From a virus: 64,000 nt of DNA. The DNA is taken from the IMG/VR virus record IMGVR_UViG_3300032315_000747, positions 1 to 64,000 of that record, one strand, 5' to 3'. Below the pieces are notes generated by a model. It was given only the letters and a program-made list of their open reading frames with translations. It was not told where the DNA came from and ran no database searches. The translations under genes were made by a program, and so were the position numbers. This document shows positions 34,300 to 42,970 of this stretch, in pieces (position 1 is the first letter of the stretch; each line of letters starts with the position of its first letter).

Positions 34300-34328
34300 T
34301 TGACATTCTAAATCTCTTTTGCTATATT
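34300..34328 (+). promoter_or_regulatory. Early promoter, TTGACA-17-TATATT
   Basis: TTGACA at 34300-34305, TATATT at 34323-34328 in the extended form CTTTTGCTATATTAAGTTATA. Confidence 0.85.
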
Positions 34329-34358
34329 AAGTTATAAGCTGAGAAAAAGGAACTGAAC

Positions 34359-34646
34359 ATGTCAAATGAATTGAAGCAGTATCTTGATCGTGCTAACACT
34401 CTGGCCAAGCTTTTTGGTGACAAAGAGTATGACCTCAACAACGTGTTTGATCGTCGTCGCCTTGCTGAGAAGCTGGATTGCGATCTTAGCCCTGAAAACC
34501 TGTCCTGCGACGGTGAAGTGCGTGGGAAAGCACTTAAGCATAAGTACACCTTTTTGACTCGTGTGCTCAAGCAGCTTGTGGCCATTGAGGAGCATGAACG
34601 TAAGCATTATATGCTTGCTGGCGGCCCCTTCCCTATCTCCTACTAA
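34359..34646 (+). CDS. Unknown early phage protein
   Basis: 95 residues, helical and charged; two Cys (KLDCDLSPENLSCDGEV) in the middle. No known family. First gene after a strong early promoter, so likely an early host-takeover or metabolic protein. Confidence 0.5.
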   Translation: MSNELKQYLDRANTLAKLFGDKEYDLNNVFDRRRLAEKLDCDLSPENLSCDGEVRGKALKHKYTFLTRVLKQLVAIEEHERKHYMLAGGPFPISY

Positions 34647-34662
34647 TTTATAATCCTGATCA

Positions 34663-34932
34663 ATGGAAAATACCATGTCTAAGACTCAAAAGAATTATTA
34701 TCTGATCATCCCTAATGATTGTGAGTTTATGCCCGAAAATTGGAATTGGGCAGGCGAGTATCACAAGGATGAAAAGCCTGAAGGGGGCGAAATGGTGTAT
34801 GACGTTTATACCACCCGTAAGGAAGCTCTTGCAGTAGCAGAAGAATGGGCTAGCATGTACCGCGGGGAGTCTGCTTTCCGCATTAGTTTGAAAGATGATA
34901 CTTATAAGGAAAAGTCGGTAGCCGCCGCCTAA
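34663..34932 (+). CDS. Unknown early phage protein
   Basis: 89 residues from 34663; an alternative ATG at 34675 (MSKTQKNYYL) is as plausible. Alpha/beta with aromatic patches (NYYLIIPNDCEFMPENWNWAGEY). No known family. Confidence 0.45.
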   Translation: MENTMSKTQKNYYLIIPNDCEFMPENWNWAGEYHKDEKPEGGEMVYDVYTTRKEALAVAEEWASMYRGESAFRISLKDDTYKEKSVAAA

Positions 34933-34942
34933 TTAAAAAGGC

Positions 34943-34970
34943 TTGACTTTCTCACAAAGAAGCTATACAT
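34943..34970 (+). promoter_or_regulatory. Early promoter, TTGACT with TATACAT
   Basis: TTGACT at 34943-34948; the -10 can be TATACA (15-base spacer) or TACATT (17). The flank AAGATCATAG matches other early promoters. Confidence 0.65.
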
Positions 34971-35003
34971 TAAGATCATAGATTGAAGCAGCGGAAGCGT
35001 CAC

Positions 35004-35663
35004 ATGGCTCGTTATCAGGCTCCCAAGATTTCTTATTCGACTGGCGAAGTGTTTGCCGCTGCTTGTGCTGCACAGCGCATCAACGGTGAATATCTCAAGA
35101 ACGACAAGGTTCTTTATGATACTGATGGGTATGTCGAGAAGGTCGAGAAGATCGCCAACAAAAAGCTGACTTCTCAGTTTCTTCGCGGTGTTTTTGAAAT
35201 CAGCGACGATGATCGTGAACAAGGGCAAGAGGTACGTCAGTACTGCAACTCCCTGACGTTCAAGATCCTGCAGGGAAAGACTCTGAGTGAGTTTGAGCAA
35301 GTTATGCTCAATGTTGCTGACAAAGAGATGGTTGACAGTTTCTATGAGATTGCTGTTATCTCGTCTCTCCCTGCGTCCCATGAGCGTTACAAAGCTCGTG
35401 CAGAAACTGATCGCCGTGTCCGTGACACGAATGGTTTTGTTGGTGACATGGGTGATAAGGTTGATCTCAAAGTTAACGTAATGAAGTGTTTTTATTCTCG
35501 TAACTGGAACGTGCATTTCATTACTGCGATCACTGAAAATAATGAGTCCGTGTTTTTCAGCAGCCGTGTTCAGTTTGATATCGGCAAGTCGCTGAATGTT
35601 AGGGGTACTGTTAAGTCTCATCGCGATGGGTCTTCTCAGCTTTCCCGTGTTAAGGTTCTCTGA
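35004..35663 (+). CDS. Phage protein with C-terminal OB-like domain
   Basis: 219 residues from the ATG at 35004. The first ~140 residues are helical; the last ~80 (GDKVDLKVNVMKCFYSRNW, VFFSSRVQFDIGKSLNVRGTVKSHRDG, QLSRVKVL) read as an OB-fold like those of phage single-strand or RNA-binding proteins. No precise family. An early promoter precedes it and a strong folded RNA follows its stop. Confidence 0.5.
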   Translation: MARYQAPKISYSTGEVFAAACAAQRINGEYLKNDKVLYDTDGYVEKVEKIANKKLTSQFLRGVFEISDDDREQGQEVRQYCNSLTFKILQGKTLSEFEQVMLNVADKEMVDSFYEIAVISSLPASHERYKARAETDRRVRDTNGFVGDMGDKVDLKVNVMKCFYSRNWNVHFITAITENNESVFFSSRVQFDIGKSLNVRGTVKSHRDGSSQLSRVKVL

Positions 35664-35668
35664 ACCTT
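35652..35668 (+). terminator. Hairpin across the stop codon
   Basis: AAGGTTC / GAACCTT around a TCT loop, covering the TGA of the preceding gene. No T run follows, so it is not a standard terminator; it may belong to the larger folded element just downstream. Confidence 0.4.
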
Positions 35669-35673
35669 AAAGT

Positions 35674-35764
35674 GGGTGTTCGTCAAACACGAATGGTCTT
35701 TCGTAAAGTGGGTCTCCCTTCAATGGGTTGTAAATTCCCTAAGTGGACTGTTTGACGAACACCC
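35674..35764 (+). ncRNA. Candidate structured RNA closed by a 15-bp helix
   Basis: GGGTGTTCGTCAAAC (35674-35688) pairs perfectly with GTTTGACGAACACCC (35750-35764). The 61-base interior holds a smaller hairpin (ACGAA/TTCGT) and a second copy of TAAAGTGGGT, first seen at 35668. No ORF fits. I know no RNA class of this shape; it could be a noncoding RNA, a riboswitch-like leader or a protein-binding site. Confidence 0.5.
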
Positions 35765-35846
35765 AAATTTTAAAGGAAGGTGTTGTAGCCTATTCGCCGC
35801 CAGCTACTTCATGAGCTGGAAAATCAGTAAAGAAGGATAAAGAATA

Positions 35847-35990
35847 ATGGAATTCCTCATAGCGTTTATCGTTGGTAGTATCGCCGGCGCGATCGGCGCG
35901 CGTCTGCAACTCTGGCTCGCTGATCGCTATTCTAAGCAGCGTAAGCGAGATGTCATGAAAGATTACCACACAGGTTATCTCAATGACTAA
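35847..35990 (+). CDS. Small membrane protein
   Basis: 47 residues: N-terminal span MEFLIAFIVGSIAGAIGARL, then a basic cytoplasmic part (RYSKQRKRDVMKDYH). Gly-rich helix may oligomerise. Overlaps the next gene by eight bases. Confidence 0.5.
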   Translation: MEFLIAFIVGSIAGAIGARLQLWLADRYSKQRKRDVMKDYHTGYLND

Positions 35991-36159
35991 TTCAGAGATC
36001 CTAGACGACCTCGATGGTGTGCTGTCTGATGTTAGCCATCTACTCGACCGCGTGCCGGAAGAGACCGAGAGCCTGATGCTCCTCGGCATTCGTCGTACTC
36101 TTGTACGAATTGCTACCGCCATCGAGTCGAGAAAAAGTGCAAGATTGTCGAACACCTAA
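35983..36159 (+). CDS. Small helical protein, unknown
   Basis: 58 residues: two amphipathic helices (EILDDLDGVLSDVSHLLDRV, LMLLGIRRTLVRIATAIESR). No family recognised. Higher GC than most neighbours. Confidence 0.45.
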   Translation: MTNSEILDDLDGVLSDVSHLLDRVPEETESLMLLGIRRTLVRIATAIESRKSARLSNT

Positions 36160-36188
36160 CTGTCATTGACGTTTATATTGAGACGGCC

Positions 36189-36395
36189 ATGAACAGTAAA
36201 GAAAACATAATTAGGAAATTAAAAGAGGAACCGTTGTTAGTGACAAGTTTTTGGTGTAGATTTGGCTTACACAACTGGACCAAATATAATGAACCCGTAG
36301 ACTACGAGGGGGCCTGGCGTCGCCGCCGTCGTAGTCAGGATCGGCGATGCGCCTCATGCAATAAGTTTAATCACTGGCTTATACCCGAACTTTGA
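36189..36395 (+). CDS. Small zinc-ribbon-like protein
   Basis: 68 residues. FWCRFGLHNWTKY followed by a run of Arg and RRCASCNKFNHW places four possible zinc ligands (C, H, C, C). Similar FGLH.W...C..C proteins are common in phages and prophages; no known function. Confidence 0.5.
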   Translation: MNSKENIIRKLKEEPLLVTSFWCRFGLHNWTKYNEPVDYEGAWRRRRRSQDRRCASCNKFNHWLIPEL

Positions 36396-36397
36396 AC

Positions 36398-36426
36398 TTG
36401 ACATCAACCTAATTTGATAGTATAGT
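36398..36426 (+). promoter_or_regulatory. Early promoter, TTGACA-17-TATAGT
   Basis: TTGACA at 36398-36403, TATAGT at 36421-36426, 23 bases upstream of the ligase ATG. Confidence 0.8.
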
Positions 36427-36449
36427 AGTCTGTAACTTAAGGAAAATTA

Positions 36450-37799
36450 ATGTCGGCATCTTGGATTAACTCACTCAATAGTAGTGATTCTCGCATTCAC
36501 AAAGAAAATATTATCAGTCAGGCGCTAACAGCAGCATTGCTTGGCAACACAACTGCTAAGTTTTTTCTTAATATGCTGAAGCTTTGTTATGATCCATATG
36601 TCGTGTTTGGGGTAAGACAGATACCAGAAACTTCTGGAATCACTGGTGCAGAAAACCCCTGGAACGAGTTTGGCGATCTTACTGTAAGGCTCAGCACTCG
36701 TGAAATCACCGGACATGATGCACGTGACGCTATCCAAACAATGGCAGACCGATTTGATAGTGACGAGTGGAATACTTTTCTTGCTCCCGTCTTGCGGCGA
36801 GACATACGCTGTGGCATATCGTCAACTACAATCAACAAAGTTTGCAAAAAGACAGAGTACGAAATTTCAGTTTTTGGGTGTCAACTGGCAACCAATTCTG
36901 AAGGCAGACCCGAGATGACCGGTATCAAACGTCTCGAACCTAAACTTGATGGCGTGCGTGTTCTACTAGTAGTGCAAGTTCTTGACAGCGGGGCACATGT
37001 CACATGCTATAGTCGTAATGGTAAGGTATTTGAGAACTTTAACCACATCGAAAAACAAGTACTTGATAACTTACCTGAAATGATTGCTGCTAGGCATGAG
37101 GTAGGAGGCCTTGGGGCAGACCTAACTCTTGGATTTGTGCTTGATGGTGAAGTTGTGGGTAATAGTTTTCAAGAACTGATGCGCCAGGCTCGTCGCAAAG
37201 AAAATGTTGCGAGCGAGGACAGTGTGTTTCATGTATTTGACATTATTCCTATTCTTGATTTTAGCAGGGGATACTGGAACGCATCCCTGACCAAACGTCT
37301 CGCATTGCTTGACGCAATGAAGTCTGCCATTGACAAGATGTCCAACCTAGAATTACTTCCACATCTACTTGTTGATCTTACTACACTCGAGGGCAGAAAC
37401 CAGCTTGATCGTTATGCAAAAGATATGGTTACTGCTGGATTTGAGGGCATCATGATCAAGGATCTTGCGACCCCGTATGAATGTAAGCGCAACACCGCCT
37501 GGATGAAGTACAAGCCCGTACATGACTACGACCTCGCTGTAATTGGGGTAGAGTCTGGAACCGGAAAGAACAAAGACAGAATGGGAGCTTTGGTGTGCGA
37601 AGGGATCGACGACGGAAAACACATCGTAGTCAATGTGGGTAGCGGGTTTACTGATGCCGAACGACAAGAATATTGGGATAACCGAAACGATCTGATCGGG
37701 CGATCGGTGGTAATTATGGCAGATGTGGTAACTCTTAATCAAAACGGCACTTATAGTCTACGTTTTCCTAGATTTAAATCATTTCGATATGACAAGTGA
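36450..37799 (+). CDS. 30: ATP-dependent DNA ligase (T4 gp30-like)
   Basis: 449 residues (T4 gp30 487). Adenylation motif I EPKLDGVRVLL with the catalytic Lys, motif III-like FVLDGEVV, motif IV FEGIMIKD, motif V AWMKYKP, followed by an OB domain (YDLAVIGVESGTG). It seals nicks after removal of RNA primers by the flap nuclease. All nucleotidyltransferase motifs are intact. Confidence 0.93.
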   Translation: MSASWINSLNSSDSRIHKENIISQALTAALLGNTTAKFFLNMLKLCYDPYVVFGVRQIPETSGITGAENPWNEFGDLTVRLSTREITGHDARDAIQTMADRFDSDEWNTFLAPVLRRDIRCGISSTTINKVCKKTEYEISVFGCQLATNSEGRPEMTGIKRLEPKLDGVRVLLVVQVLDSGAHVTCYSRNGKVFENFNHIEKQVLDNLPEMIAARHEVGGLGADLTLGFVLDGEVVGNSFQELMRQARRKENVASEDSVFHVFDIIPILDFSRGYWNASLTKRLALLDAMKSAIDKMSNLELLPHLLVDLTTLEGRNQLDRYAKDMVTAGFEGIMIKDLATPYECKRNTAWMKYKPVHDYDLAVIGVESGTGKNKDRMGALVCEGIDDGKHIVVNVGSGFTDAERQEYWDNRNDLIGRSVVIMADVVTLNQNGTYSLRFPRFKSFRYDK

Positions 37800-37808
37800 G
37801 GAACTAAA

Positions 37809-37988
37809 ATGTCTGATTTAAATATTATTTTCGAAGAACTACCTCAACGCTGCGAAGGTTGTGGTATTATTGCAGAGACTCGACCGTTTGGCATCAATCA
37901 TGAAGAAATCTGCTTTGATTGTGCTATGAAGGATGAAGCGGTTACTCAGATCCGTATGAAAGAATTTCTGTTTGGCGATGAAGAATGA
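37809..37988 (+). CDS. Small zinc-finger protein
   Basis: 59 residues with RCEGCGIIAETRPFG and EICFDCAMK, two CxxC pairs spaced like a treble-clef or ribbon zinc site. No family name. Overlaps the next gene (ATGA). Confidence 0.5.
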   Translation: MSDLNIIFEELPQRCEGCGIIAETRPFGINHEEICFDCAMKDEAVTQIRMKEFLFGDEE

Positions 37989-38227
37989 ACGAGAACACTG
38001 ATGCTATAGAAGGTTGGGAAGAAGATCCAGTCGATTATGTAGAACTGCAAGCGATGGTCGGTAAGAAATATGTTTTTGAAGACGGAGATAGCATCGAGAT
38101 TGTACAGATCAAACGAAGAGACACCGGTCCTTGGGTAACATATCATGTTCAGCAAGGACCTGGTATTCCTAGAAAGTTGGTGATGATGCTCGACGAATTT
38201 CATATTACATATGGTCATCTGTTTTAA
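37985..38227 (+). CDS. Conserved phage protein, unknown
   Basis: 80 residues. GKKYVFEDGDSIEIVQIKRRDTGPWVTYHV and MLDEFHITYGHLF resemble a small beta protein shared by T4-like phages near replication genes; no function known. Confidence 0.55.
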   Translation: MNENTDAIEGWEEDPVDYVELQAMVGKKYVFEDGDSIEIVQIKRRDTGPWVTYHVQQGPGIPRKLVMMLDEFHITYGHLF

Positions 38228-38250
38228 ACCCAGCAGAAACAGAAAATTAG

Positions 38251-38258
38251 ACTAAATA
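38251..38258 (+). promoter_or_regulatory. Possible late promoter variant, ACTAAATA
   Basis: ACTAAATAGTTAATG, one base different from the late octamer and five bases before the ATG of the GIY-YIG fragment. Same ACTAAATAG as at 32950. Confidence 0.35.
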
Positions 38259-38262
38259 GTTA

Positions 38263-38394
38263 ATGACGATTGCATATGTATACGAATGGACTTACCTATC
38301 TACATGTAAATGGTATGTAGGGTACCGCACTAAAGCCGGCACACATCCGGATGATAGATATTATTCCGGCAAGGAAAACACAAATGATATTTAA
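38263..38394 (+). pseudogene. GIY-YIG endonuclease N-terminal fragment
   Basis: 43 residues: AYVYEWTYLSTCKWYVGYRT contains the GIY-YIG half-motifs (Y-V-Y and Y-V-G-Y-R) and DDRYYSGKE follows as in phage Seg-like enzymes, but a stop at 38392 ends it before the catalytic Arg/Glu helices. The next gene starts inside it. Most simply a remnant of a homing nuclease gene. Confidence 0.55.
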
Positions 38395-39958
38395 TGTCAT
38401 CGTACTGTTAGTTGCCCTGTTTATTTCCGCAATTAGTGCTTTCTATTCCATCACTGGTTTGGCCGTTATCTTTTCGGCAGCAGCAGTGCCAGTGATGGTT
38501 ATGGGAAGTGCATTAGAATTAGGTAAAATCACGGCGGTAGTATGGCTTCACAAATACTGGGCAAAAGCTGGATGGGTGTTAAAGGCGTATCTAGTGCTGG
38601 CAGTCGCGTCATTGATGTTGATCACTTCTATGGGGACCTATGGATATTTGGCAAAAGCTCATAGTGACCAGACTCTAGTAAGCGGAGATGCTGCTGCTAA
38701 GATTGATCTAGTTGACGAAAAGATCAAGATTTCGCGCGAAAACATTGCCATGAACCAAAAGGCTCTTGAGCAAATGAACAGTCAGGTTGATCAGTTGTTG
38801 GGTAGAACCGACGATGACAGAGGAGCTAATCGTGCGATTCAGGTTCGTAGGCAACAAGCCACAGAACGCAATCGATTAACACAAGAGATAGAAGCCGAAC
38901 AAGCTGAAATAGCAAAACTTAACGAAGAAGTTGCGCCCATTCGTGCCGAGATTCGTAAAGTTGAGGCTGAAGTAGGTCCCATCAAGTACATCGCCGCAAT
39001 GATATACGGTGATGACCCAGATACTAATTTATTAGAACGCGCGGTACGTTGGGTTATCATTCTTCTCGTACTAGTGTTTGATCCTCTTGCACTTGCTCTT
39101 ATGGTAGCTGCACAGAGCAGCTATAAATGGTTAAATGAAGATTTAGCAAAAAAACAAAACGAAGACAAATCTACAGATAGTATAGAAGTTGTGCCATCTG
39201 CTGAACAGCCTAAACCTAAAGTTCGAGAAGATATCGCACCGAAGGAAGAAAAAGCTGAATCAATAGAGCATGACCTCCCGAAAACAACGGAGATAAAATT
39301 AATACCAGAGCCAGTATTAATGATAAATGATATTTTCCCTTATACAGAGGATGTATACAATGATGCTACTAGACCTATACCAGAGCGCAATGAAGCAATA
39401 CCTGCTGAATTCAATGAATCAGATAGAGAAGAGCCTGACGAAGCATCTTTGGCCGTCTCAGATAAAGATGTGGAACGATTGGGTGATTCTAAAAACGAAA
39501 CTGAAAAACGACATAAAATAGTAGAACCCAACATCAAGACTGAAGGAGTAACTCTGCGGTCTACCGGCGGAGACTATGTAGAATATGATGGAAAATCTAT
39601 GAGTACAGCCGCACTAAAGACGATGCGTCCTGATTTATTTGTCATTGTCGCGGATGAGGACCAGCCTATCAGCACTAATTTTGGAACGCAGTTTCCTAAG
39701 ATTGCACAAAAAGGCGACGTGTTTGTGCGGGTAGACATGTTGCCGAATCGTGTTTATAAATTTGATAGCTATAAATGGATAGAGATTAACAAAGAACAAT
39801 CTGATTCTTATTTGTATGATGATGCTTATATAGGACATCTTATTGCCCAAATCGAACGGGGCGAATACGATGTTGATTTGCTTACCGAAAACGAAAAGGT
39901 ACAAATAGAAGAATACATCGAAAAAAATACCCAGACAGTTTCGGTCGTCAAAGAGTAA
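38384..39958 (+). CDS. Phage membrane protein with coiled-coil domain
   Basis: 524 residues from the ATG at 38384 (site AAGGAAAA). Three N-terminal membrane spans (residues ~1-20, 22-45 around ALELGKITAVVWL, and ~67-88), then a long coiled coil (~110-205, QEIEAEQAEIAKLNEEVAP), a fourth span (WVIILLVLVFDPLALALMVAA), an acidic disordered stretch and a C-terminal domain (FGTQFPKIAQKGDVFVRVDM). I have seen this architecture in T4-like phages; its role is not known. It ends four bases before clpX. Confidence 0.65.
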   Translation: MIFNVIVLLVALFISAISAFYSITGLAVIFSAAAVPVMVMGSALELGKITAVVWLHKYWAKAGWVLKAYLVLAVASLMLITSMGTYGYLAKAHSDQTLVSGDAAAKIDLVDEKIKISRENIAMNQKALEQMNSQVDQLLGRTDDDRGANRAIQVRRQQATERNRLTQEIEAEQAEIAKLNEEVAPIRAEIRKVEAEVGPIKYIAAMIYGDDPDTNLLERAVRWVIILLVLVFDPLALALMVAAQSSYKWLNEDLAKKQNEDKSTDSIEVVPSAEQPKPKVREDIAPKEEKAESIEHDLPKTTEIKLIPEPVLMINDIFPYTEDVYNDATRPIPERNEAIPAEFNESDREEPDEASLAVSDKDVERLGDSKNETEKRHKIVEPNIKTEGVTLRSTGGDYVEYDGKSMSTAALKTMRPDLFVIVADEDQPISTNFGTQFPKIAQKGDVFVRVDMLPNRVYKFDSYKWIEINKEQSDSYLYDDAYIGHLIAQIERGEYDVDLLTENEKVQIEEYIEKNTQTVSVVKE

Positions 39959-39962
39959 AATA

Positions 39963-41174
39963 ATGCCAGATAAACTTCAGTATTGTTCTTTCTGCGGAAC
40001 GCACAAAGACAACGTGACTAAATTGATCGTGGGCGATGACGCGGCTATATGCAGCGATTGCATCGCATTGTGTAACCAACTTGTTGTCAACGAGCAAACA
40101 GAGGAACCAGTAGCCGCTGAACCTGAAAGCTTTGATGCGTATAGTATTAAGAAACACTTAGATCAACATGTTATTGGGCAAGACTCTGCTAAAGAAGTGT
40201 TGGCAGTCGCTATATCCAATCACTATAAAAGAATCACATATCCAACGTCGGATCTAGAGATTCGAAAAGGAAATGTATTACTTGTCGGTCCCACTGGATC
40301 CGGCAAGACCTTGATCGCCCGAGCAGTTGCGAAGTACCTAAGTGTTCCTTTCGTGGTTGCGGACGCGACGAGTTTAACCGAATCAGGGTATGTTGGCGAA
40401 GACGTAGAAAGTATGATCAGTATGCTATTGTCTATTGCTAATGGTGATGTTGCATTGGCAGAGAGAGGCATCGTCTTTATCGATGAGATTGACAAGGTGT
40501 CACGTAAAAGTGAAAACGCCTCTGTTACGCGCGATGTTAGTGGAGAAGGTGTTCAGCAAGCACTGCTCAAGATGATCGAAGGGACGGTATGCCGTGTGCC
40601 GGTAACCGGGAAACGCAAGAATCCACAAGGAGATATGATTGAGGTCGATACTAAAAACATTCTCTTTATTGCCGGCGGCGCCTTCACGGGCCTCGATCTT
40701 ATAATCAAAAATAGAATTCAGGGCGCCTCGATTGGATTCGTGCCAAATATAAAGACTAGGGACAAGAAAAGCAGTGCTATCACTCCAGATGATCTGATCA
40801 AATTTGGAATGATTCCTGAATTTATCGGCAGGTTCACTACGACTGTTGCATTGAACGAACTTACATTGGCCGAATTGATTTTGGTACTGACCTCAGTAAA
40901 AAACAATTTTATCGAGCAATTCGCGCATCTATTTAAGATAGACGATATTAAATTGTCCTTCACTGACGAAGCTGTATCACAGCTTGCGCAGCGTTGCATA
41001 GAGCTAAACGTCGGTGCACGGGGTCTTCATACTGAGATAGAGCGAGTATTGATGCCGGCGATGTTCCATGTTAGCAAGCTTAAAGAACACGGGGTCACTG
41101 AATTAATAATCACCGATGAACACATCAAGGATCCTAGTTTAACAGTAGCGAAGTATCTTTCACCTAAAAAATAA
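39963..41174 (+). CDS. clpX: ClpX-like AAA+ unfoldase
   Basis: 403 residues (E. coli 424). N-terminal zinc domain C8-x2-C11 ... C30-x2-C33; Walker A GPTGSGKT (109-116); pore loop GYVG (142-145); Walker [25 protein letters not shown]; and IGF at 257-259 ([14 protein letters not shown]), the loop that docks on ClpP. The stretch after IGF is shorter than in E. coli. All parts for an active unfoldase are present. With the phage ClpP, ClpS and Hsp20 nearby it suggests a private protease. Confidence 0.93.
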   Translation: MPDKLQYCSFCGTHKDNVTKLIVGDDAAICSDCIALCNQLVVNEQTEEPVAAEPESFDAYSIKKHLDQHVIGQDSAKEVLAVAISNHYKRITYPTSDLEIRKGNVLLVGPTGSGKTLIARAVAKYLSVPFVVADATSLTESGYVGEDVESMISMLLSIANGDVALAERGIVFIDEIDKVSRKSENASVTRDVSGEGVQQALLKMIEGTVCRVPVTGKRKNPQGDMIEVDTKNILFIAGGAFTGLDLIIKNRIQGASIGFVPNIKTRDKKSSAITPDDLIKFGMIPEFIGRFTTTVALNELTLAELILVLTSVKNNFIEQFAHLFKIDDIKLSFTDEAVSQLAQRCIELNVGARGLHTEIERVLMPAMFHVSKLKEHGVTELIITDEHIKDPSLTVAKYLSPKK

Positions 41175-41224
41175 TGCAGCGGATAACTTGACCCAAAATA
41201 TTTTACAACTACTGAAATTTCTTG

Positions 41225-41232
41225 TATAAATA
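41225..41232 (+). promoter_or_regulatory. T4-type late promoter, TATAAATA
   Basis: Exact octamer, intergenic, 58 bases before the hsp20 ATG. Confidence 0.7.
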
Positions 41233-41290
41233 ACATTGTAGGGTGCTTTAACAGGCTCTATTGTCATTATTTGCTTAAAGGAGAAATAAT

Positions 41291-41761
41291 ATGACTAATT
41301 CACAACTAACTCTTCGTTCCCTCGACATTCCGTCGATTCATAAATTTGCTGTAGGATTCGATAACGTCTTTGACGAACTTTTACGAATCAATGCACAGAA
41401 TGCACAGCAAGCAAACGGATCAAATTATCCCCCATACAACGTAGTAAAACATGATGACGATCACTTCGCCATCGAACTTGCCGTGGCTGGTTTTAATGAC
41501 GGGGATATCTCTATCACAGTAGAGAAGAATCTTCTAACCATCAAGGGTGAGCAAACACAAAGTCTTGATGAGCTAGAGAAGGAAGTCGAATACCTGCATC
41601 GCGGTATTTCAGCCCGTAATTTCTCTCGCACATTCACTTTAGCGGAGCATGTCGAAGTAACAGGGGCAGCATCGGAGAACGGCATTCTCAAGATTGATCT
41701 TGAGCGTAAGGTTCCTGAAGAACAGAAGCCTCGCAAGATACCTATTACTTTCAACAAGTAA
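41291..41761 (+). CDS. Hsp20 small heat-shock chaperone
   Basis: 156 residues. NYPPYNVVKHDDDHFAIELAVAGF, ISITVEKNLLTIKGE, EYLHRGISARNFSRTFTL and ENGILKIDLERKVPEEQKPRKIPI give the alpha-crystallin domain with the C-terminal IxI anchor. IbpA-type holdase. Common in T4-like phages, where it may help particle assembly. Strong ribosome site AAAGGAGAA and a late promoter upstream. Confidence 0.95.
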   Translation: MTNSQLTLRSLDIPSIHKFAVGFDNVFDELLRINAQNAQQANGSNYPPYNVVKHDDDHFAIELAVAGFNDGDISITVEKNLLTIKGEQTQSLDELEKEVEYLHRGISARNFSRTFTLAEHVEVTGAASENGILKIDLERKVPEEQKPRKIPITFNK

Positions 41762-41829
41762 TATTTCAGACACCTGCGGACGACATCTTTATTTAGTCCA
41801 AAGTTGTTGCTTTCTGTAGAAAATAGTAG

Positions 41830-41837
41830 TATAAATA
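41830..41837 (+). promoter_or_regulatory. T4-type late promoter, TATAAATA
   Basis: GTATAAATAATAAT, intergenic, 42 bases before the clpS ATG. Confidence 0.7.
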
Positions 41838-41879
41838 ATAATATGCTTGATGTGCAAGCACATTTAAAGGAAGATAATA

Positions 41880-42188
41880 ATGTCAACGAATGCAGATACC
41901 CGTAGCAAGATCAAGCCTAATATTGCCTTGAAGGAGCCACCGCTTTTCAGGATCATCTACATCAATGATGAGGTGACTTCGATGGAATTTGTGGTCGGAT
42001 CACTGATAGACTATTTCAATTACAACCCAGATACTGCTAGTCAGATCACGTCTGAAATACATGAAAACGGCAGTGCAATCGTTGCTGTTCTACCTTATGA
42101 GATCGCAGAACAGCGCGGAATTGAAGTTACGCTTGATGCCCGTGCACAAGGATATCCGCTTCAGGTTAAGGTTGAAGCCGACAGCTAG
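41880..42188 (+). CDS. clpS: ClpS-like N-degron adaptor
   Basis: 102 residues (E. coli 106). PPLFRIIYINDEVTSMEFVV keeps Asn29, Asp30 and gate Met35; His61 in EIHENGS and GYPLQVKVE at the end complete the N-degron pocket and the ClpA-facing surface. ClpS normally hands substrates with N-terminal Leu, Phe, Tyr or Trp to ClpAP. The phage has no ClpA in the window, so it would work with host ClpA or steer it away from other substrates. Terminator follows. Confidence 0.9.
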   Translation: MSTNADTRSKIKPNIALKEPPLFRIIYINDEVTSMEFVVGSLIDYFNYNPDTASQITSEIHENGSAIVAVLPYEIAEQRGIEVTLDARAQGYPLQVKVEADS

Positions 42189-42191
42189 TAC

Positions 42192-42231
42192 TTTGCGGCT
42201 CTGAATCTAAGACTCAGAGCCGCAAATTCTT
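42192..42231. terminator. Bidirectional terminator
   Basis: Thirteen-pair stem TTTGCGGCTCTGA / TCAGAGCCGCAAA with a nine-base loop, between convergent clpS and the minus-strand phosphoesterase gene; TTCTT on the plus side. Confidence 0.85.
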
Positions 42232-42261
42232 ATAGCAGTAGAATTTCTCTTTCATACTGAC

Positions 42262-42960
42262 TCAAACAGTCAATGTGATTCTTTTAGCCCAATAGGGATT
42301 CTTACTTAAATAAGGATTATTAACAAAATTGATATCATTGATATAGGTATCGACTGTTTTGCGGTAAGTACCAAATACCCAATGCGTGACTTTATGTTCA
42401 GTATCGCTACGTAGTACCTCTTTAAAAGGGATTTGTGCATTCTTTTGGTGAGGAGCCTCACCAAAATAAAGTTCTTCCTGCGGTACAGTATTCGATATCA
42501 CTATTATTTTTTTAACATCTAAGTGTTTTTGTAATTTTTCAATCGACTTGTGAAGATAGAACATATCTTCGTCTCTGGCTACCGTTCTTGCTGTTTCGCT
42601 AATCGTCGGTGTGATTCCTGAATCAGCCCATCCATTCGAGCCTAGTACGGCAATGCCATCAATGATAGCTACTTGTTGATGCAACAAACAGACATTAGGA
42701 ATACTACTTGCAATAACAATAAGTTCTTTTGTTTTAGTAGAAATATCGACGGCATCAGCATATTCGAGTTGTCCAGGAACATAGAACACGCCTTGGTAAA
42801 ATCTACTAAGATGAGATAGTGTTTGTATGATCGTTCGTGTATCAGAGCTAATATTGCCGGCTATGATACAATACAAACTAGTCGCCTTGTTTTCCCAATT
42901 AAAATGGTCATCGGGCGCAAGATGCAGGTCGCCTATTATGTCAAAGCCAATATCTTGCAT
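42262..42960 (-). CDS. Degenerate metallophosphoesterase-like protein
   Basis: 232 residues. FDIIGDLHLA keeps the first Asp and His of calcineurin-like phosphoesterases, but the next blocks are altered: IAGNISSDT (N for the metal Asp), VPGQLEY in place of GNHE/D, and VISNTVP where a His is expected. The fold is probably kept while catalysis is lost or changed. Starts ten bases after the upstream minus-strand gene's stop. Confidence 0.65.
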   Translation of the reverse strand: MQDIGFDIIGDLHLAPDDHFNWENKATSLYCIIAGNISSDTRTIIQTLSHLSRFYQGVFYVPGQLEYADAVDISTKTKELIVIASSIPNVCLLHQQVAIIDGIAVLGSNGWADSGITPTISETARTVARDEDMFYLHKSIEKLQKHLDVKKIIVISNTVPQEELYFGEAPHQKNAQIPFKEVLRSDTEHKVTHWVFGTYRKTVDTYINDINFVNNPYLSKNPYWAKRITLTV

Positions 42961-42970
42961 GAAATGTATT

